Shown here: positions 37,094 through 47,963 of the stretch, one piece after another
Position numbering within the stretch: position 1 is the stretch's first letter
Layout of the letters: each line of letters opens with the position of its first letter
Assembly (NCBI GenBank): GCA_037178975.1
Contig: JASJZH010000006.1
Coordinates: 3,658,001-3,722,000, forward strand
Source: Oscheius tipulae
Taxonomy: Eukaryota > Nematoda > Chromadorea > Rhabditida > Rhabditidae
Length of the DNA: 64,000 nt
Reading direction: 5' to 3'
Program-made: the position numbers and the translations under genes
The notes under the pieces: model-generated
Databases searched by the model: none
What the model was told of the DNA's origin: nothing
The model's input: only the letters and a program-made list of their open reading frames with translations

Positions 37094-38659
37094 TTATTCG
37101 GTTTCTAGAACGCCCAGCATGGATTGGGACAATACTGAATATACGTAACGTAGATTCCATGTGTCACACTCATAATTACAGTATGGATGGTAGTCTTGTT
37201 CAAAGTAGTCTTCGACTTCAAAACCTGAAATCGTGCGTTTTCTTTGAATAAGGATTTCCCACTTTGTACATGTTAGCGTGGGCAGTGTTCTTGTCCGACA
37301 GCCCATTTCTGCTCATTTTGTTCATGCAAGCGTTTCCAGGGTCTCTGCGATCGTCCAAGTAGAGAGGTTGCTAGAATCCCATTTAAAAGAAACGCAAAAC
37401 TAACTTACCCTGTCCGGATCGTAGTTGGTTTGAAGAAGGAACCAGTCGTTGTCAGCATCGAACAGCTTTCTTTCAAACTGCACGTCGGTAACATTGCGGA
37501 CAATGACAGATCCCTGCCCGGGCTTGTTTCCTCCAAGAATGAAGTAAGCTCCGGAAAGAAGAGGAACTTGAGCAATCTTTTCACGAGCACACTAAACTTA
37601 GCATTGAGGGTGTTTATGTAGAATCAAAACCTCGAAATCACCGCAGATCTCGAAAAGCTCTCTTTCGAAGAACATGACGTAGCGGATATCGGGTTTGTTT
37701 CCCATGGCCCACTGGTAGACATTGGCGTAGTCAGGCTCGACCTTGGCGTTCATGGACAAAGAGAATCCGTTTGGTTTCATTCCTAAAGGATGTATTCATT
37801 ACGTTAATACCCTCACATACCAGTAATGATACCGACGTGTCCAGCAAGAGTGGTTCCCTTGAACAGAAGGGTACCGTTCTTGACGTAGTTGATATTAACT
37901 GTGACAGCCTTTAGAGAATCACTGAGTCCCCAGGACTGAGTGGTGATATTCCACATAAACAGCTGTCCAAAGTCGAGGTTTCTATCCGATTATAAATATC
38001 AGCACATATGTGACTTACCTCGCATGATAAAGAGAGTTATCAGGTGCCTGGGCAACAATGCTAGTGCAGAAACGAGACAGCTCGTAGAAGATGTTCAGGA
38101 AGGCCAGTTGTCCGAGGTTGCATCCGAGCTCGTCAGCAATACCCTAAGCTATCATACAAGACTTATGAAAATGCAAATTACCTGAATTTCGTCCTGGTAC
38201 GGTTGCATGATACGTCCCTTGTAGAAAGAGTTGAGCATTCTGTCTCCGATAATGTCCCAAACCGGAACTGGGAAGATATAGAAGAAGTCCTAAAACCACA
38301 ATTTTTGTCTTTTTAAAGAGAAATATACAGCAAGAACGTCGAAAACAGCCTGGATTTGAGCCTTGAAAGGTCTCACAACGTGCTTGAAGCGCTCTTTCGG
38401 AGGGTCATCGAGGTTCACCTATAACAAGTGTTAAAATATGTTTGTGATGCAAGTTACGGTGAACCATGGGACCACATTGGGATCAGCTTGTTGCCAGTAA
38501 GCATCTCCTTGTGGATCGTTGATGAGACACTTTGGAGCGAATTCTCCTCCTGGCGGCTCTGCGCCTTGGATGGAAGTGGCACACTTAAAAAACCGATCGG
38601 AAAAAGTTCTGAGAAAAACTTACAAGCCCAAGCAGGAGGACGACACACGCCGCAAGCAT
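37094..38659 (-). CDS. Acid ceramidase / NAAA-family amidase
   Basis: Minus-strand gene with ATG at 38659 (leader MLAACVVLLLGL, then CATSIQGAEPPGGEF) and stop at 37094-37096. The nucleophile region is SRFCTSIVAQAPDNSLYHAR followed by NLDFGQLFMWN, matching human ASAH1 CTSIVAEDKKG...GRNMDFGVFLGWN. The Cys would become the N-terminal nucleophile after autocleavage. Other family blocks are GTTLAGHVGIITG, MKPNGFSLSMNAKVEPD, GAYFILGGNKPGQGSVIVRN, LLQTNYDPDRQPLYLDDRR and ACMNKMSRNGLS. The enzyme hydrolyses ceramide to sphingosine and fatty acid in lysosomes, or N-acylethanolamines in the sister subfamily; this sequence does not decide between them. C. elegans has two such genes (asah-1, asah-2) and the match was not resolved. 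Confidence 0.9.
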
Positions 38660-39067
38660 GAGTGCCAGTGGAGCCTTATCGGAATCTATCCAAAAGACAG
38701 CTTCACAGTTTTGCTAATCCTTGACGTTGGAGATAACGAAAACCTTAGTTTATAGCCTGCTACCGGTAACACGAGCGTTTCTAGAGGAGAGACCAGTCTT
38801 TTGTCATTCCACTATCAGTGCCGCTTGTACACCTTTGTATCTTGCACACTTTCATACAAAAATACTTGTAAAAACAGATCCGCCCTCTTTCAGAATTGAT
38901 CGTGATGATTTGTAGACACCAGAAACTTTTGAATGTGTCAATACAGTCTCTGTAGCCTGCTTGTGACTGATAACTCTCAACGTGGACGGAACAAAGGATT
39001 CCTAAACTATTTTTTTCTTCGTTAATAAGGAAAAATTCGAAATCAAAAATCGGTACTATCTTTAGTT
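38660..39067. other. Spacer between acid ceramidase and DUF1647 genes
   Basis: About 400 bp, carrying the promoter of the ceramidase and the 3' flank of the next minus-strand gene. Only non-coding-looking frames were seen. Confidence 0.4.
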
Positions 39068-40646
39068 TCAAACAGTACACGTTATGTTTTTGAGATCTAC
39101 ATCGTCTTCAGGTCCTATTTCCCTTTCCACTTTAAAGAAGTCATCAAGTTCTGAGACGTAGAAACGGCTATTCTCGTGATATTTGTTGAACAGCAAAAGA
39201 TTCAACACTGATTGATCGTATCTGACACAATTATTTGAGAAAATTGCGTCACCTCACCTGTGACAGTTAGCAAACGTAGCCCATGGTGCAGGCTTGGCAA
39301 ATTCGCAACGTTGAATCGAAACATGATTTCTCAAACAGTCCTTGTCGAGTGAACACAACACCCACCTGAAATATAATGCATTCATCTGCCGTTAACAGCC
39401 GTACCACTTCAACACTTCCAGGTTGGATACGTCACGTCTCCAGTAGATCAAACCTGCTTCATACATTAGAGCCCGTTCTGTTTTGAAGTGTTTCCATTTT
39501 GGAGGAAAGTATTTGTAAACATCTAAAGATGAAAGCTTTGATCTGAGACAAAACAAACTTGGATCTGTTGCTGCAAAAATGCCATGTCCAGTAAAACTAT
39601 GAAGTAAGACTTTCGCCTGAACTTTTGAAAACAGGATATCCTTCAGAACTACCTTATTGCAGCGCAGTATGTTCTGATCGTAAATCCATTCCCGGGGCAA
39701 CTTATTTTTAGTATTCAACAAGGAAGTTTGAATATATTTTGCATGAGGCTCTTCATGCTTACTGAAGTTAGTATATTTTTTACTTTTTAGTACTTTCCAT
39801 CACCTACAGCTTGCCAGCTTTTCTACACGCTTGAGGCTCTCATTCTTTGTAAGAACAATACTGGAGTCCATATACCACAAAGAACCATGTTCTTTCAGCA
39901 CCTCCTACAATCGAAAAGGATATGAATTGACAATTACTAACAGTTATAATGAGCGGTTTCCAACGGTATTCCTTCCACTTGAGTACTTGTTTTGGATACC
40001 ATGTAAAGTTAAAACGTCGTATTACCATATTACAGAGATTTTGCAACTTCTGCTTTGTTTCGTAATGCAACCCCAGATCGTAGATTATCACTAGCACACC
40101 AGGATACAATTTTCTAATTGAATGAATCTGTAACGACACTTTTCACTTGTTCGAATATGTTTTACCAGTCGAAAAACATGTTCCCGAAAAGATTCCGATG
40201 CGGCAGTCACAATAACTGTTGACTCATCAGACGATACATTCCGAACAAATGCACCATCAGACAAATCTTAAACGACTGTTCTGAATTGAGGCTGGGATAC
40301 CTAGTGCATCCAGATATTTGTAAAGAGCACAATCAAAGACAGAAGCTCTGTTCGGTTTGTTACCTCCCAGATTATATTGTAGAAGTGGTCGTTTTTCGTA
40401 ACGTGAGTCAGTACAGTGATGTATTCGCGTGATATTCTGAAAGTATGTTTACACTGTCTAAGTAATCCAACCAAATAAATATCTTGGTAAGCCTCGCGAT
40501 AGGTAACAGCGTCAAGCCTACTGGCTTTTGTTTGCATTAAAACAACCACGAAGGTTAGAGATGCCAATGTACTGATGAGCAGAAAAAGTAGTCGAACTGA
40601 GTAAATACTGAAACAAGGATGATCTTATCAAAAACACGTACCGCAT
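39068..40646 (-). CDS. DUF1647 family protein, type II membrane topology
   Basis: Minus-strand gene, ATG at 40646 split after MR by an intron, stop at 39068-39070. A signal anchor (YSVRLLFLLISTLASLTFVV) lies at the N-terminus. Family blocks follow in order: LIRKLYPGVLVIIYDLGL, WKEYRWKPLIIT joined to EVLKEHGSLWYMDSSIVLT, LLHSFTGHGIFAATDPSLF, YEAGLIYWRRD, and the Cys/His-rich end KWYGCWVLCSLDKDCL...ATFANCHRYDQSVLNLLLF. The pattern YRWKPLII...WxMDSSI...CHRYDQSxxN is the nematode-expanded domain of unknown function 1647, thought to resemble Golgi glycosyltransferases. A Golgi enzyme role is inference. A phase-zero intron separates IIT and EVL. Confidence 0.82.
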
Positions 40647-41135
40647 AACAGCAGAACTGTTTATTAAATGAGAGAGTCCTAAGATTGCTCAGGATAATTG
40701 AAGAGTCGTCGCAATTGAGTTAACGAGATTCGGTAGGTTGATTAACATAAGAATAGCGGGCGGAGCACGTTGACAGCTGTGGGACAATAGATTCACCACA
40801 TGGAGCTCTTTTTCCTGCGTCAATATAGACATAATGAAACAAATTTGAAAATAAGTTTTATTATAAGACTCTATAGTTCGTCTCTATATATTGTACCTAT
40901 GTAACAATACGGAGGCCTCTTTACAAGAAAGATGTCGGGCAAAAACTGGAATGTCGAAGAACCGAAGACTACTGGCATAGTCTAATATGCTTACCGATAA
41001 ATATTTGAGGAGAAAGGGAATGATTTTGTATACAGCTACAGTGAAGACGCCAGATCACAACCTAGGCTAAGAATCACAAGTAAATGTCTTGGCGAGAGGC
41101 AATGACAGATAAAGCATGACAGTTGATGATGATAT
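40647..41135. other. Intergenic spacer
   Basis: About 490 bp between the DUF1647 gene start and the 3' end of the V-ATPase gene. Nothing supported was seen. Confidence 0.4.
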
Positions 41136-41836
41136 TTAGGAGGTTCCGAGGATGAGGGCAACGATCATACCGTAGAGACCCAAGACTTCGGAGAAAATGA
41201 GGATGAGGATCATTCCGACGAAGAGACGGGGCTGCTGGGCTGTTCCACGAACTCCTAGGAATGGTTGTTTGAAAACTTAACCGGAAAGTTTCATACCGGC
41301 GTCTCCGACAATTCCAATAGCATATCCGGCTCCTAGCCCACAGAGACCGCAGGTAAGACCAGCAGCCAAATGAGCGAATCCCTTGTTCAAGTTGTATCCT
41401 TCCGAAGAGGCACTGACTTTTCCTTTCAGGACCATAGCTACTACAAGCCCGTAAATACCTGAAACAGAGTCTATTTATTCGTCGCATCTAATAGGATTGA
41501 ATATAAATACTTTTTTGGCATCACGAATGTGTTTGGTTTGATCATTCACTTTTAGTGAAGCAAAGTTAAATTTTCAAAGAACAACTAACCAATGATACCG
41601 GCCATAATTACAGGAATTACACTCTTCATGATGAGTTCAGGCCTCATTACTCCCATAGAGCAGATACCTTAAACAAACAACTTCAAAAGAGTTATGAGAA
41701 GAGTCTCACCGACGGCAGATTTGGCTGTTCCATAGGCGGCTCCCAATACAGTGAAGATCTGGGCGGAGGCAGCTCCCATGTATCCGAAGAAAGGAGCATA
41801 AGCGGCCTTTTCGGCAGTAGCCAAGTCGTAGGACAT
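41136..41836 (-). CDS. V-ATPase 16-kDa proteolipid subunit c
   Basis: Four minus-strand exons, ATG at 41836, stop at 41136-41138. The product (about 161 aa) begins [20 protein letters not shown] and continues [59 protein letters not shown], and [20 protein letters not shown]. It is essentially the C. elegans VHA-2/VHA-3 protein with only small changes near the N-terminus and in the loop [13 protein letters not shown]. The glutamate in FSEVLGLYG is the proton-carrying residue of the membrane rotor. The subunit forms the c-ring of the Vo sector in endomembranes. vha-2 and vha-3 encode identical proteins in C. elegans, so the sequence cannot tell which orthologue this is. Confidence 0.96.
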
Positions 41837-42622
41837 CTCTAAAAAGTTATTTTGGGGAGGGAAAGTAGACGAGTAAAAAGACAATAAAAATGAACAGAAG
41901 CGCTATCGGAGCACAAACTGCCAATGACTGATACGGTTGATTTCGATTGCGGCCGCGTTTTGGCCAGCAGATTGATTTTCGGTTCTACGCATAATAGGGT
42001 CGTCTAGCGCGGCGGGACCCAATCTATCACGGAAGCGCACCTTTAATCGAGTTTGATTAAACCATTGACAAAATGGAGTGTTCCTCGGTTTGAGAATGGC
42101 AAAAGAGGTGTTTCTTGAGAATGATAACAAGTCTATTTGCCAGAGTGATCTGATATTTCGCCAAGCCGTTCCAAGAAGCTTCTAAAACTTGTTTAACACT
42201 GCGAGATGCAAAGCTATTTGAAATGTGGCAAGGTGGAGGACGAAAGGGCGACTGAAACGGCTCGCAAATCTTGGGAGCAAATGTCGGTCTTCAGTCCTAA
42301 GCTGATAAAGAATGACGGAACAAGAAGTACACGTCTTATCACCAAATTAACGCATTCTTTCAATAGAAGAGCTGCAAATTAATAGAGTGAAACCAAGATG
42401 TTTGAACAAATGCGCTTCTAATTAGCACTTCTGTGCTCCAGAGCACCACGTTGTAGCTAATAGTTTGCTCTGTAAGGTGCTACTGCTGAGACTCGTTTTT
42501 GAGGACGGGAGGTCAAAAATGTTTTTCATTTTTTGTGGAAGGAAGTTCAGAAACGAACAGACGGTATCTACCGCCCCAATAGCCGTATTCTCATGAACAA
42601 GTTCTTTATTCTGACACGCTTA
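41837..42622. other. Upstream region of the V-ATPase gene
   Basis: About 790 bp. No supported gene. It should contain the V-ATPase promoter and the 3' flank of the next small gene. Confidence 0.4.
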
Positions 42623-42993
42623 TTAAATGAAACACATTGCTGGGGACGGTTTAGCTAATCTCGCCTTCTCCGGCTCTTCTTCTTCTCTCTCCTCTTCTTC
42701 TATGTCCACAAAAGGCCAGTTGTTAGCTATCATCGGAACTCTTTTGTGCTAAAACCATAAAGTTCAAGCATAAAGTTCCACAGTCTTACTGGCACTTCTT
42801 TAAAGTAGACTTCATAGTAGCGACTGTACGGATTGAATGGAAAGAGTGTTGGAGGGAAAGGAGAGCCTATGTTTCTTCCAACTCGAACCATGTTGTAGGG
42901 GTGACTCTCGGCAATTGAGCCAATAAGCATAACTAAAAATCTGAGACGACGCTACAAAGGTTTCTTACTGAGGAAGAAGACGATTGAAGCCAT
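42623..42993 (-). CDS. Small secreted protein with acidic tail
   Basis: Three short minus-strand exons joined in phase, ATG at 42993 and stop at 42623-42625, giving about 95 residues. The leader is MASIVFFLIMLIGSIAES. The mature part is HPYNMVRVGRNIGSPFPP, then FPFNPYSRYYEVYFKEVP, a basic HKRVPMIANNWPFVDI segment, and a run of Glu/Arg (EEEEREEEEPEKARL). Introns are about 37-50 nt and the splice sites match consensus. The RVGR motif is a possible processing site, so a peptide precursor is one possibility. Not recognised as any named family. Confidence 0.6.
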
Positions 42994-44068
42994 TTTGGGC
43001 AAAATTTGTGCTACGAAAAGAGCCAGCTTTTGTACCTTTCAGATTTCAATTATTCTCATTTCTTTAAACAAATTGTCACGACATCGTCTGTGTTTCGACA
43101 CACAAGCTATTTTGAGATGGCATCAGGATCGACGCCTCGTAACAACCTATGGGTCTTTGCTTTGGATCACGCCATAGTAGAGCCTAGGATTTGTCGTAGA
43201 CATTGGTCTCGTTTCGTGAGAGACCACAACGTTCCTGAGATCTTGTCCACGACAATGGGACCCGTATAATGTTGGGGATGCCCCCGTCAACACGTGGTGG
43301 CTGTAAACGATGCGTATACAGGTCCGCCGCAAAATCAAACGCTCATTTTCGGCGAAAGACTGAAACGAAAAACAATCTGAAGTGCAGAAGAACGTCAATA
43401 CAAAGTTCTAGACGCCCTCGTGGTCAAACAAGCTCCAGAAGCAACCGCCATGATAAACAACAAAAACTTCCTATTGAGCTAATAGAATAGGCACATGAGG
43501 ACTTTGGAACAATTTTGGCCCCTCTAGCTGAGAATATTGTATCCGTTATTGTGTGTCACGTGTTGGGGTAGCCTCTGTTTGATAATATGAACGTTTGATC
43601 GGAGATTTCTTGGACACCGCATCTAGATCGTCATCAGTCCGCGAAACCAGCGATAGCAAAACTGAATAGGTCAAAGACAAGCACTAATAGAGCTCACAAG
43701 TTTCTATAAACTGAGATTTGAAAAACTGGTGATAAAAAGAAGGGTTCTAATGCTTTTTTGTTATTCCAACTACAACTGGTAGATCTATTTCCACCACTAG
43801 CGTCATTTGTCTGTCTATTTTGCTCTGTACTATAGACAAAAATACAAGAGTCATACGGTTCTCCTATCAGGAGACCGCTGGAATCTAGCAAAAACGGTAA
43901 AAACCAGTTCATCTGTTCATGCAGTGTCAGAAGATTAGAAAAACAATTGTTATAAACAGTATACACTCAAATCGAAAGTCACTATTCTAATGTTTAGAAC
44001 CATAGGATCCTCATAGACAGTCAAGGTTCCACAATCACACGGCTATTGCATTTACTATAGTATGGTAA

Positions 44069-44127
44069 CTTTAAGGATTTTGGTGAAACTTTTTGTTTGG
44101 AGTTTGTGTCAATTAAGCTTGCGACGT
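44069..44127 (+). repeat. 59-bp direct repeat, copy 1
   Basis: Begins CTTTAAGGATTTTGGTGAAA and ends AATTAAGCTTGCGACGT. It repeats at 44353-44411 with a single mismatch (GG versus TG in the T-rich middle). It lies in the interval upstream of the arginase gene. Confidence 0.85.
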
Positions 44128-44352
44128 CTAGCGTAACTGTTTCAAACATTCTAAATTAAGCAGGTGATCTGATGCTCGTTGTCTACTACAACGCTCTTAG
44201 AAGATGATAGATAGTTAACCGGTGTATCGCCGCGAGAGAAGCCACACATCGCGTCACCTGCCCATACTCAGAGATCAGAGGGGTCATTTGGTCAGCACCG
44301 CCAGCTGATGAACAACGCAAATATTCACAACTTCGACACCTATCATAATCAG

Positions 44353-44411
44353 CTTTAAGGATTTTGGTGAAACTTTTTGTTTTGAGTTTGTGTCAATTAA
44401 GCTTGCGACGT
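44353..44411 (+). repeat. 59-bp direct repeat, copy 2
   Basis: Second copy of the sequence at 44069, start-to-start distance 284 bp. The DNA between the copies is not itself repeated. Confidence 0.85.
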
Positions 44412-44614
44412 TCAACACGCTTTACCGTACGTGTTTGTCAACATCACCATCTGCTTTCATAATAATGACGTCTGATTCTCTAGGCTGTCCATGAAACAGC
44501 CCAGTCTATCTTCTTTCACCCCGGTTCATATGGGCGGAGCCAGATTTCCCTGCTATAAATATCCCAGTTACGGTCTTCGCTCTTTGATAGTTACCATACG
44601 GTATCTTGCACACA

Positions 44615-45906
44615 ATGAAAAAATCTATCGTCTTATCCCAACGACTATTGACTGCCATCGGATGTGCTAACGGCAAGGGTGGAAGGTACGTTCTAATTTG
44701 TTTCCGCTCCAATCAGGATTTCAGGCACCTCGGTTGCGAAAACGCAGTAGATATTCTTCGGTCATCAGAGCATCTTCAGAATGTCAGTGTTCCAATAAAA
44801 TGGCACAAGATTGTGGAAGAAACCGCGACCGGAAGACACTTTGCCGCTCTTGCCGGAGTCACACAGGTAACCTTTTTCCTTTCACAGAACATGTGTCTTT
44901 AAGACCTGTCGCGAGTTGGCCGAGTACACGAGGCAAGTTGTTGCGGCTGAAAATGAGGTTATCGTCTTTGGAGGAGATCACAGCTGTGCCATGGGAACAT
45001 GGAGCGGTGTGGCCACAGCGATGCGTCCAAAAGGAGATCTCGGTCTAATCTGGGTTGATGCTCATATGGTTAGTACTTTCCTGTTTTATTTATATTTCTG
45101 CTTTATTAAGGACGCTCACACCCCGAGCTCAACTCCCTCAGGCAACCTTCACGGCATGCCCGTTGCCCATCTTCTCGGGTTTGGAGACAAGAATCTTACA
45201 AGATTGGGAGACCGTTTGCCGAAGATTCTCCCGCACAACCTTTGCATGATCGGAATTCGCAGTTACGAAGATAGCGAACAGGTAAAAAGCTCAAATGTTC
45301 GGCATGTTTCGTGGACAAGACGAACGACCCAGTCGTTGACACGTGATGTAATAATGAAAGGTCGCCTTCTTTAAAAATGGCCTCGTCGATCACCGGGTTC
45401 AGTGATACGAGTGAAAAGAACCGACTTACAGGAGCTATTGGAGAAGCTCGGAGTTCGAATCTTCTACATGGCCGAGGTGGAGCGAAAGGGTCTTGCTCAA
45501 GTCCTGAAAGAGGCTCAGTATCACGTTAGCAGAAATACAATCGGATATGGAATGTCTATCGACATTGACGGTTTCGACACCTCTTTCGCTCCCGCGGTCG
45601 GGACACCCGAACCTGAAGGACTGAATGCTACAGAGTTCATGAAAGCTCTCTTAACAATGGATCTCACAAAACTTATCGCAACTGAAATTGTCGAGTTCCT
45701 TCCAGAACGAGACGATGAGAGTCGTACAAGGTAGGCTAAATTGCTTCTTCTTTTTACCAGACTCATATTTCAGTGAGAAACTTGTCGCACAACTAGTGAG
45801 CACAATCTACTCTACTAAATTCTTCCAAGTTGAGAATGCCGACAAAATTGATATCAATAGCCAACCGATAATGGATATTCCCGGCTTAACAGTTCGTGCA
45901 AAATAA
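44615..45906 (+). CDS. Arginase
   Basis: Six exons: 44615-44685, 44725-44866, 44904-45068, 45111-45281, 45432-45730 and 45774-45906. They sum to 981 nt, 326 aa plus stop. Manganese-site motifs of the ureohydrolase fold are all present: FGGDHSCAMGTWSG, WVDAHMDAHTPSSTPSGNLH (reconstructed across the 45068/45111 splice), and SIDIDGFDTSFAPAVGTPEP. The start MKKSIVLSQRLLTAIGCANG is a weak possible mitochondrial leader. The protein hydrolyses arginine to ornithine and urea. The 148-nt intron at 45282-45431 is needed because its frame has stops. The chosen acceptor CTTACAG gives SYEDSEQELLEKLGVRIFYM. From memory C. elegans has argn-1 (T21F4.1) with a very similar DGFD..YAPAVGTPE block. Confidence 0.93.
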
Positions 45907-46385
45907 GTGTACATATAAATTGACATTAATAAACAATTCTTATATCAGTTACTTAATTGACCCTAATGATTCTCTTGCAAAAAGAACGTCGGAAACCGTT
46001 GGTTCTCGCTGTAACGTCCGTAGTGTGGAGGCATATAAACGGTTTTTGGTGTATTGCGCGCTGCTTTGAAAAAGGAGTGCTCCCTTTCGGGACAAAGGGC
46101 TTGTTTAAGCGACAGACCTATTTCAAACAACGGCACAAACACATAAAAAAAGACTGACCAAATATAAACTGTGAGGATATGAGTACAGTGGTTTCAGTTT
46201 GAACATTTGCAAATATGAGTGTTTGAAAAAAAATAGTATAATACTTTCATATTTCTTGTCGTAACTAACAATACCAAACTTATTCGCAAAGTTGCACTCT
46301 TTATTGAAACACCAAGACAGGACGCTTCTACAGTTCTAAGCATATTGCAGAGCTCTATTTGTCTATTTGATGTTAACAGCGTATA
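45907..46385. other. Spacer between arginase and Tc3-like element
   Basis: About 480 bp, AT-rich. AATAAA shortly after the arginase stop (about 45928). No gene seen. Confidence 0.4.
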
Positions 46386-46585
46386 CACTGCGCGTCATAA
46401 TTATGAGTCACCCCCCTAAATTTGCAGTATAGAGCGCACATCGCATTTTAGAGCTTCAGGACCATTTCCAAACATTTTCTCGTGTCAAAAAACCCCTAGA
46501 ACAAAAGTTTCAGACAAGTATCTCATTTCCTTGAACCTCCATCTTCGAAAATTCAAAAAACGCCCGCGTCATAATTATGAGTTAG
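46386..46585 (+). repeat. Left terminal inverted repeat of Tc3-like element
   Basis: It pairs with 47765-47963 and differs by a one-base C-run length change and a few substitutions near the inner end. It contains outer and inner copies of the 18-bp putative transposase-binding motif. Confidence 0.9.
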
Positions 46586-46643
46586 TTGAACTAAACACAT
46601 TTTTTAAAGAGACAACAATTTATTTCGTGATGAAATAAAGTAA

Positions 46644-47665
46644 CTAGTAATTAGTAGTGCCATCACGGGCAGCAACAACATCTAACAATCGTCTAGGCAT
46701 CGAATCTACGAGATTCTGGAGGGTAGACAGTGGAACACGACGCCAAGCGTCCAGGATGGCTCGCTTGAGGTCATCGACGTTGTTGTACTGACGGCAATCC
46801 TTGTATACATCTTGGACGATGATGCTCCAGAGATTTTCAATCGGATTCAGGTCCGGAGAGCAGGCTGGCCACGAAAGAACGTTGATTTGATGAGATTGGA
46901 GCCAGGTGGCAGTATGACGACTTGCATGAATCGAGGCATTATCGTGCTGAAACGTCCAGTTTCCACCTTGAGCATGTAGGAATGGCAGTAGGTGATCTCT
47001 GAGCACGTCCTGGTAGCCGTTCGAGTTCATGCGACAAGTCACAAATGCTATCTCCAGCTTTCCAAAGCTGCTGAATCCGGCCCAAACCATTAGTGAACCG
47101 CCACCGAAGTTTCGTCGGGAAAAGTAGCGAGGCTCCTTACGAAGATCTCTCCAATAATGAGAAATACCGTCAGGACCGTCGTAGTTGAACTTTTTTTCAT
47201 CGCTAAAGATGACCTGAATTAGCTATGGAGGTGCACAAAACGAAAACTAACGTGGTTCCAGTTGCGACCGATGTTGCTTCGAGCAAAGTCGATTCGAGCA
47301 ATCTTGTGACGATCCAGGAGACGAGGTGCGGGCTTCATTTTCTCTCTGGTGATGTTCCTGTTCCGTTTGACAGCTCTCAGGATCGTCGATTTTGAAACAT
47401 CGGCTCCCAGTTCGGCACGAACATCATTCGCCGACATCGTGCTGTTCGATACAAGGCGGCCGATACGACTTTCGTCTCTTTTAGTGAGGATTCTTGGGCG
47501 TCCGGAGCTCTTCTTTCCTTCTGTGCAGCCTCTTACAACAAATCTTCGGATCGAGGTGATGGAACGGCCAAGCAATCTCGCAATTTCAGAGTTGTACTTT
47601 CCGGCACGATGTAGAACTTCAGCTTGGGCTCTCTCTTCGGCAGAAAGACGTTTTCCACTCGGCAT
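46644..47665 (-). CDS. Tc3-like transposase, apparently intact
   Basis: Two exons: 47665-47252 (138 codons) and 47213-46644 (189 codons plus stop), split by a 38-nt GTTAG...TTCAG intron. Joined length is 327 aa, close to Tc3A (329). The N-terminus holds the bipartite helix-turn-helix: KYNSEIARLLGRSITSIRRF, then GRPRILTKRDESRIGRLV. The catalytic domain begins VIFSDEKKFNYDGPDG with the first Asp, followed by WRDLRKEPRYFSRRNFGGGS. The second Asp is in FQHDNASIH, and the Glu in SPDLNPIENLW. Exactly 34 residues separate the last Asp and Glu, giving DD34E. No stop or frameshift interrupts the frame. The protein would bind the terminal repeats and cut and paste the element at TA sites. Confidence 0.93.
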
Positions 47666-47764
47666 GTCTTTGCAGTTTAACGGGGAAACCTTTCAGGATA
47701 TCGAACAATATGTTTACGATTCGTTTCGAGTTTTTGCCTTACATGATTCTGTGCAAGACCCATA

Positions 47765-47963
47765 CTAACTCATAATTATGACGCGGGCGTTTTTAGCATT
47801 TTCGAAGATGGAGGTTCAAGGAAATGAGATACTTGTCTGAAACTTTTGTTCTAGGGGTTTTTTGACACGAGAAAATGTTTGGAAATGGTCCTGAAGCTCT
47901 AAAATGCGATGTGCGCTCTATACTGCAAATTTAGGGGGTGACTCATAATTATGACGCGCAGTG
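47765..47963 (-). repeat. Right terminal inverted repeat of Tc3-like element
   Basis: Inverted copy of 46386-46585. The outermost base is followed by TA at 47964-47965. Confidence 0.9.

Larger units (their letters stand above)
42994..44614. other. Intergenic interval with coding-like remnant and direct repeats
   Basis: At 43117-43260 a frame reads MASGSTPRNNLWVFALDHAI and on to a stop, while a second frame gives QWDPYNVGDAPVNTWWL. Neither joins into a gene. A 59-bp sequence is repeated at 44069 and 44353. A TATAAA at about 44554 lies 60 bp before the arginase ATG. Confidence 0.4.
46386..47963 (-). mobile_element. Full-length Tc3-family DNA transposon
   Basis: The 1578-bp element is bounded by inverted terminal repeats of about 200 bp (46386-46585 and 47765-47963) that differ at only a few positions, and is flanked on both sides by TA, the mariner/Tc target. 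Ends begin CACTGCGCGTCATAATTATG. Each terminal repeat carries an 18-bp motif (CGCGTCATAATTATGAGT) twice, at its outer end (46391-46408) and its inner end (46565-46582). This is an arrangement like the two transposase sites of Tc3. One transposase gene lies inside on the minus strand. Confidence 0.95.

Noticed and set aside
45282-45431. Open frames inside arginase intron as extra coding exon
   Set aside because: Reading through introduces stops and breaks the SYEDSEQ-ELLEKLG join that matches arginases; GT and TTACAG borders fit an intron.
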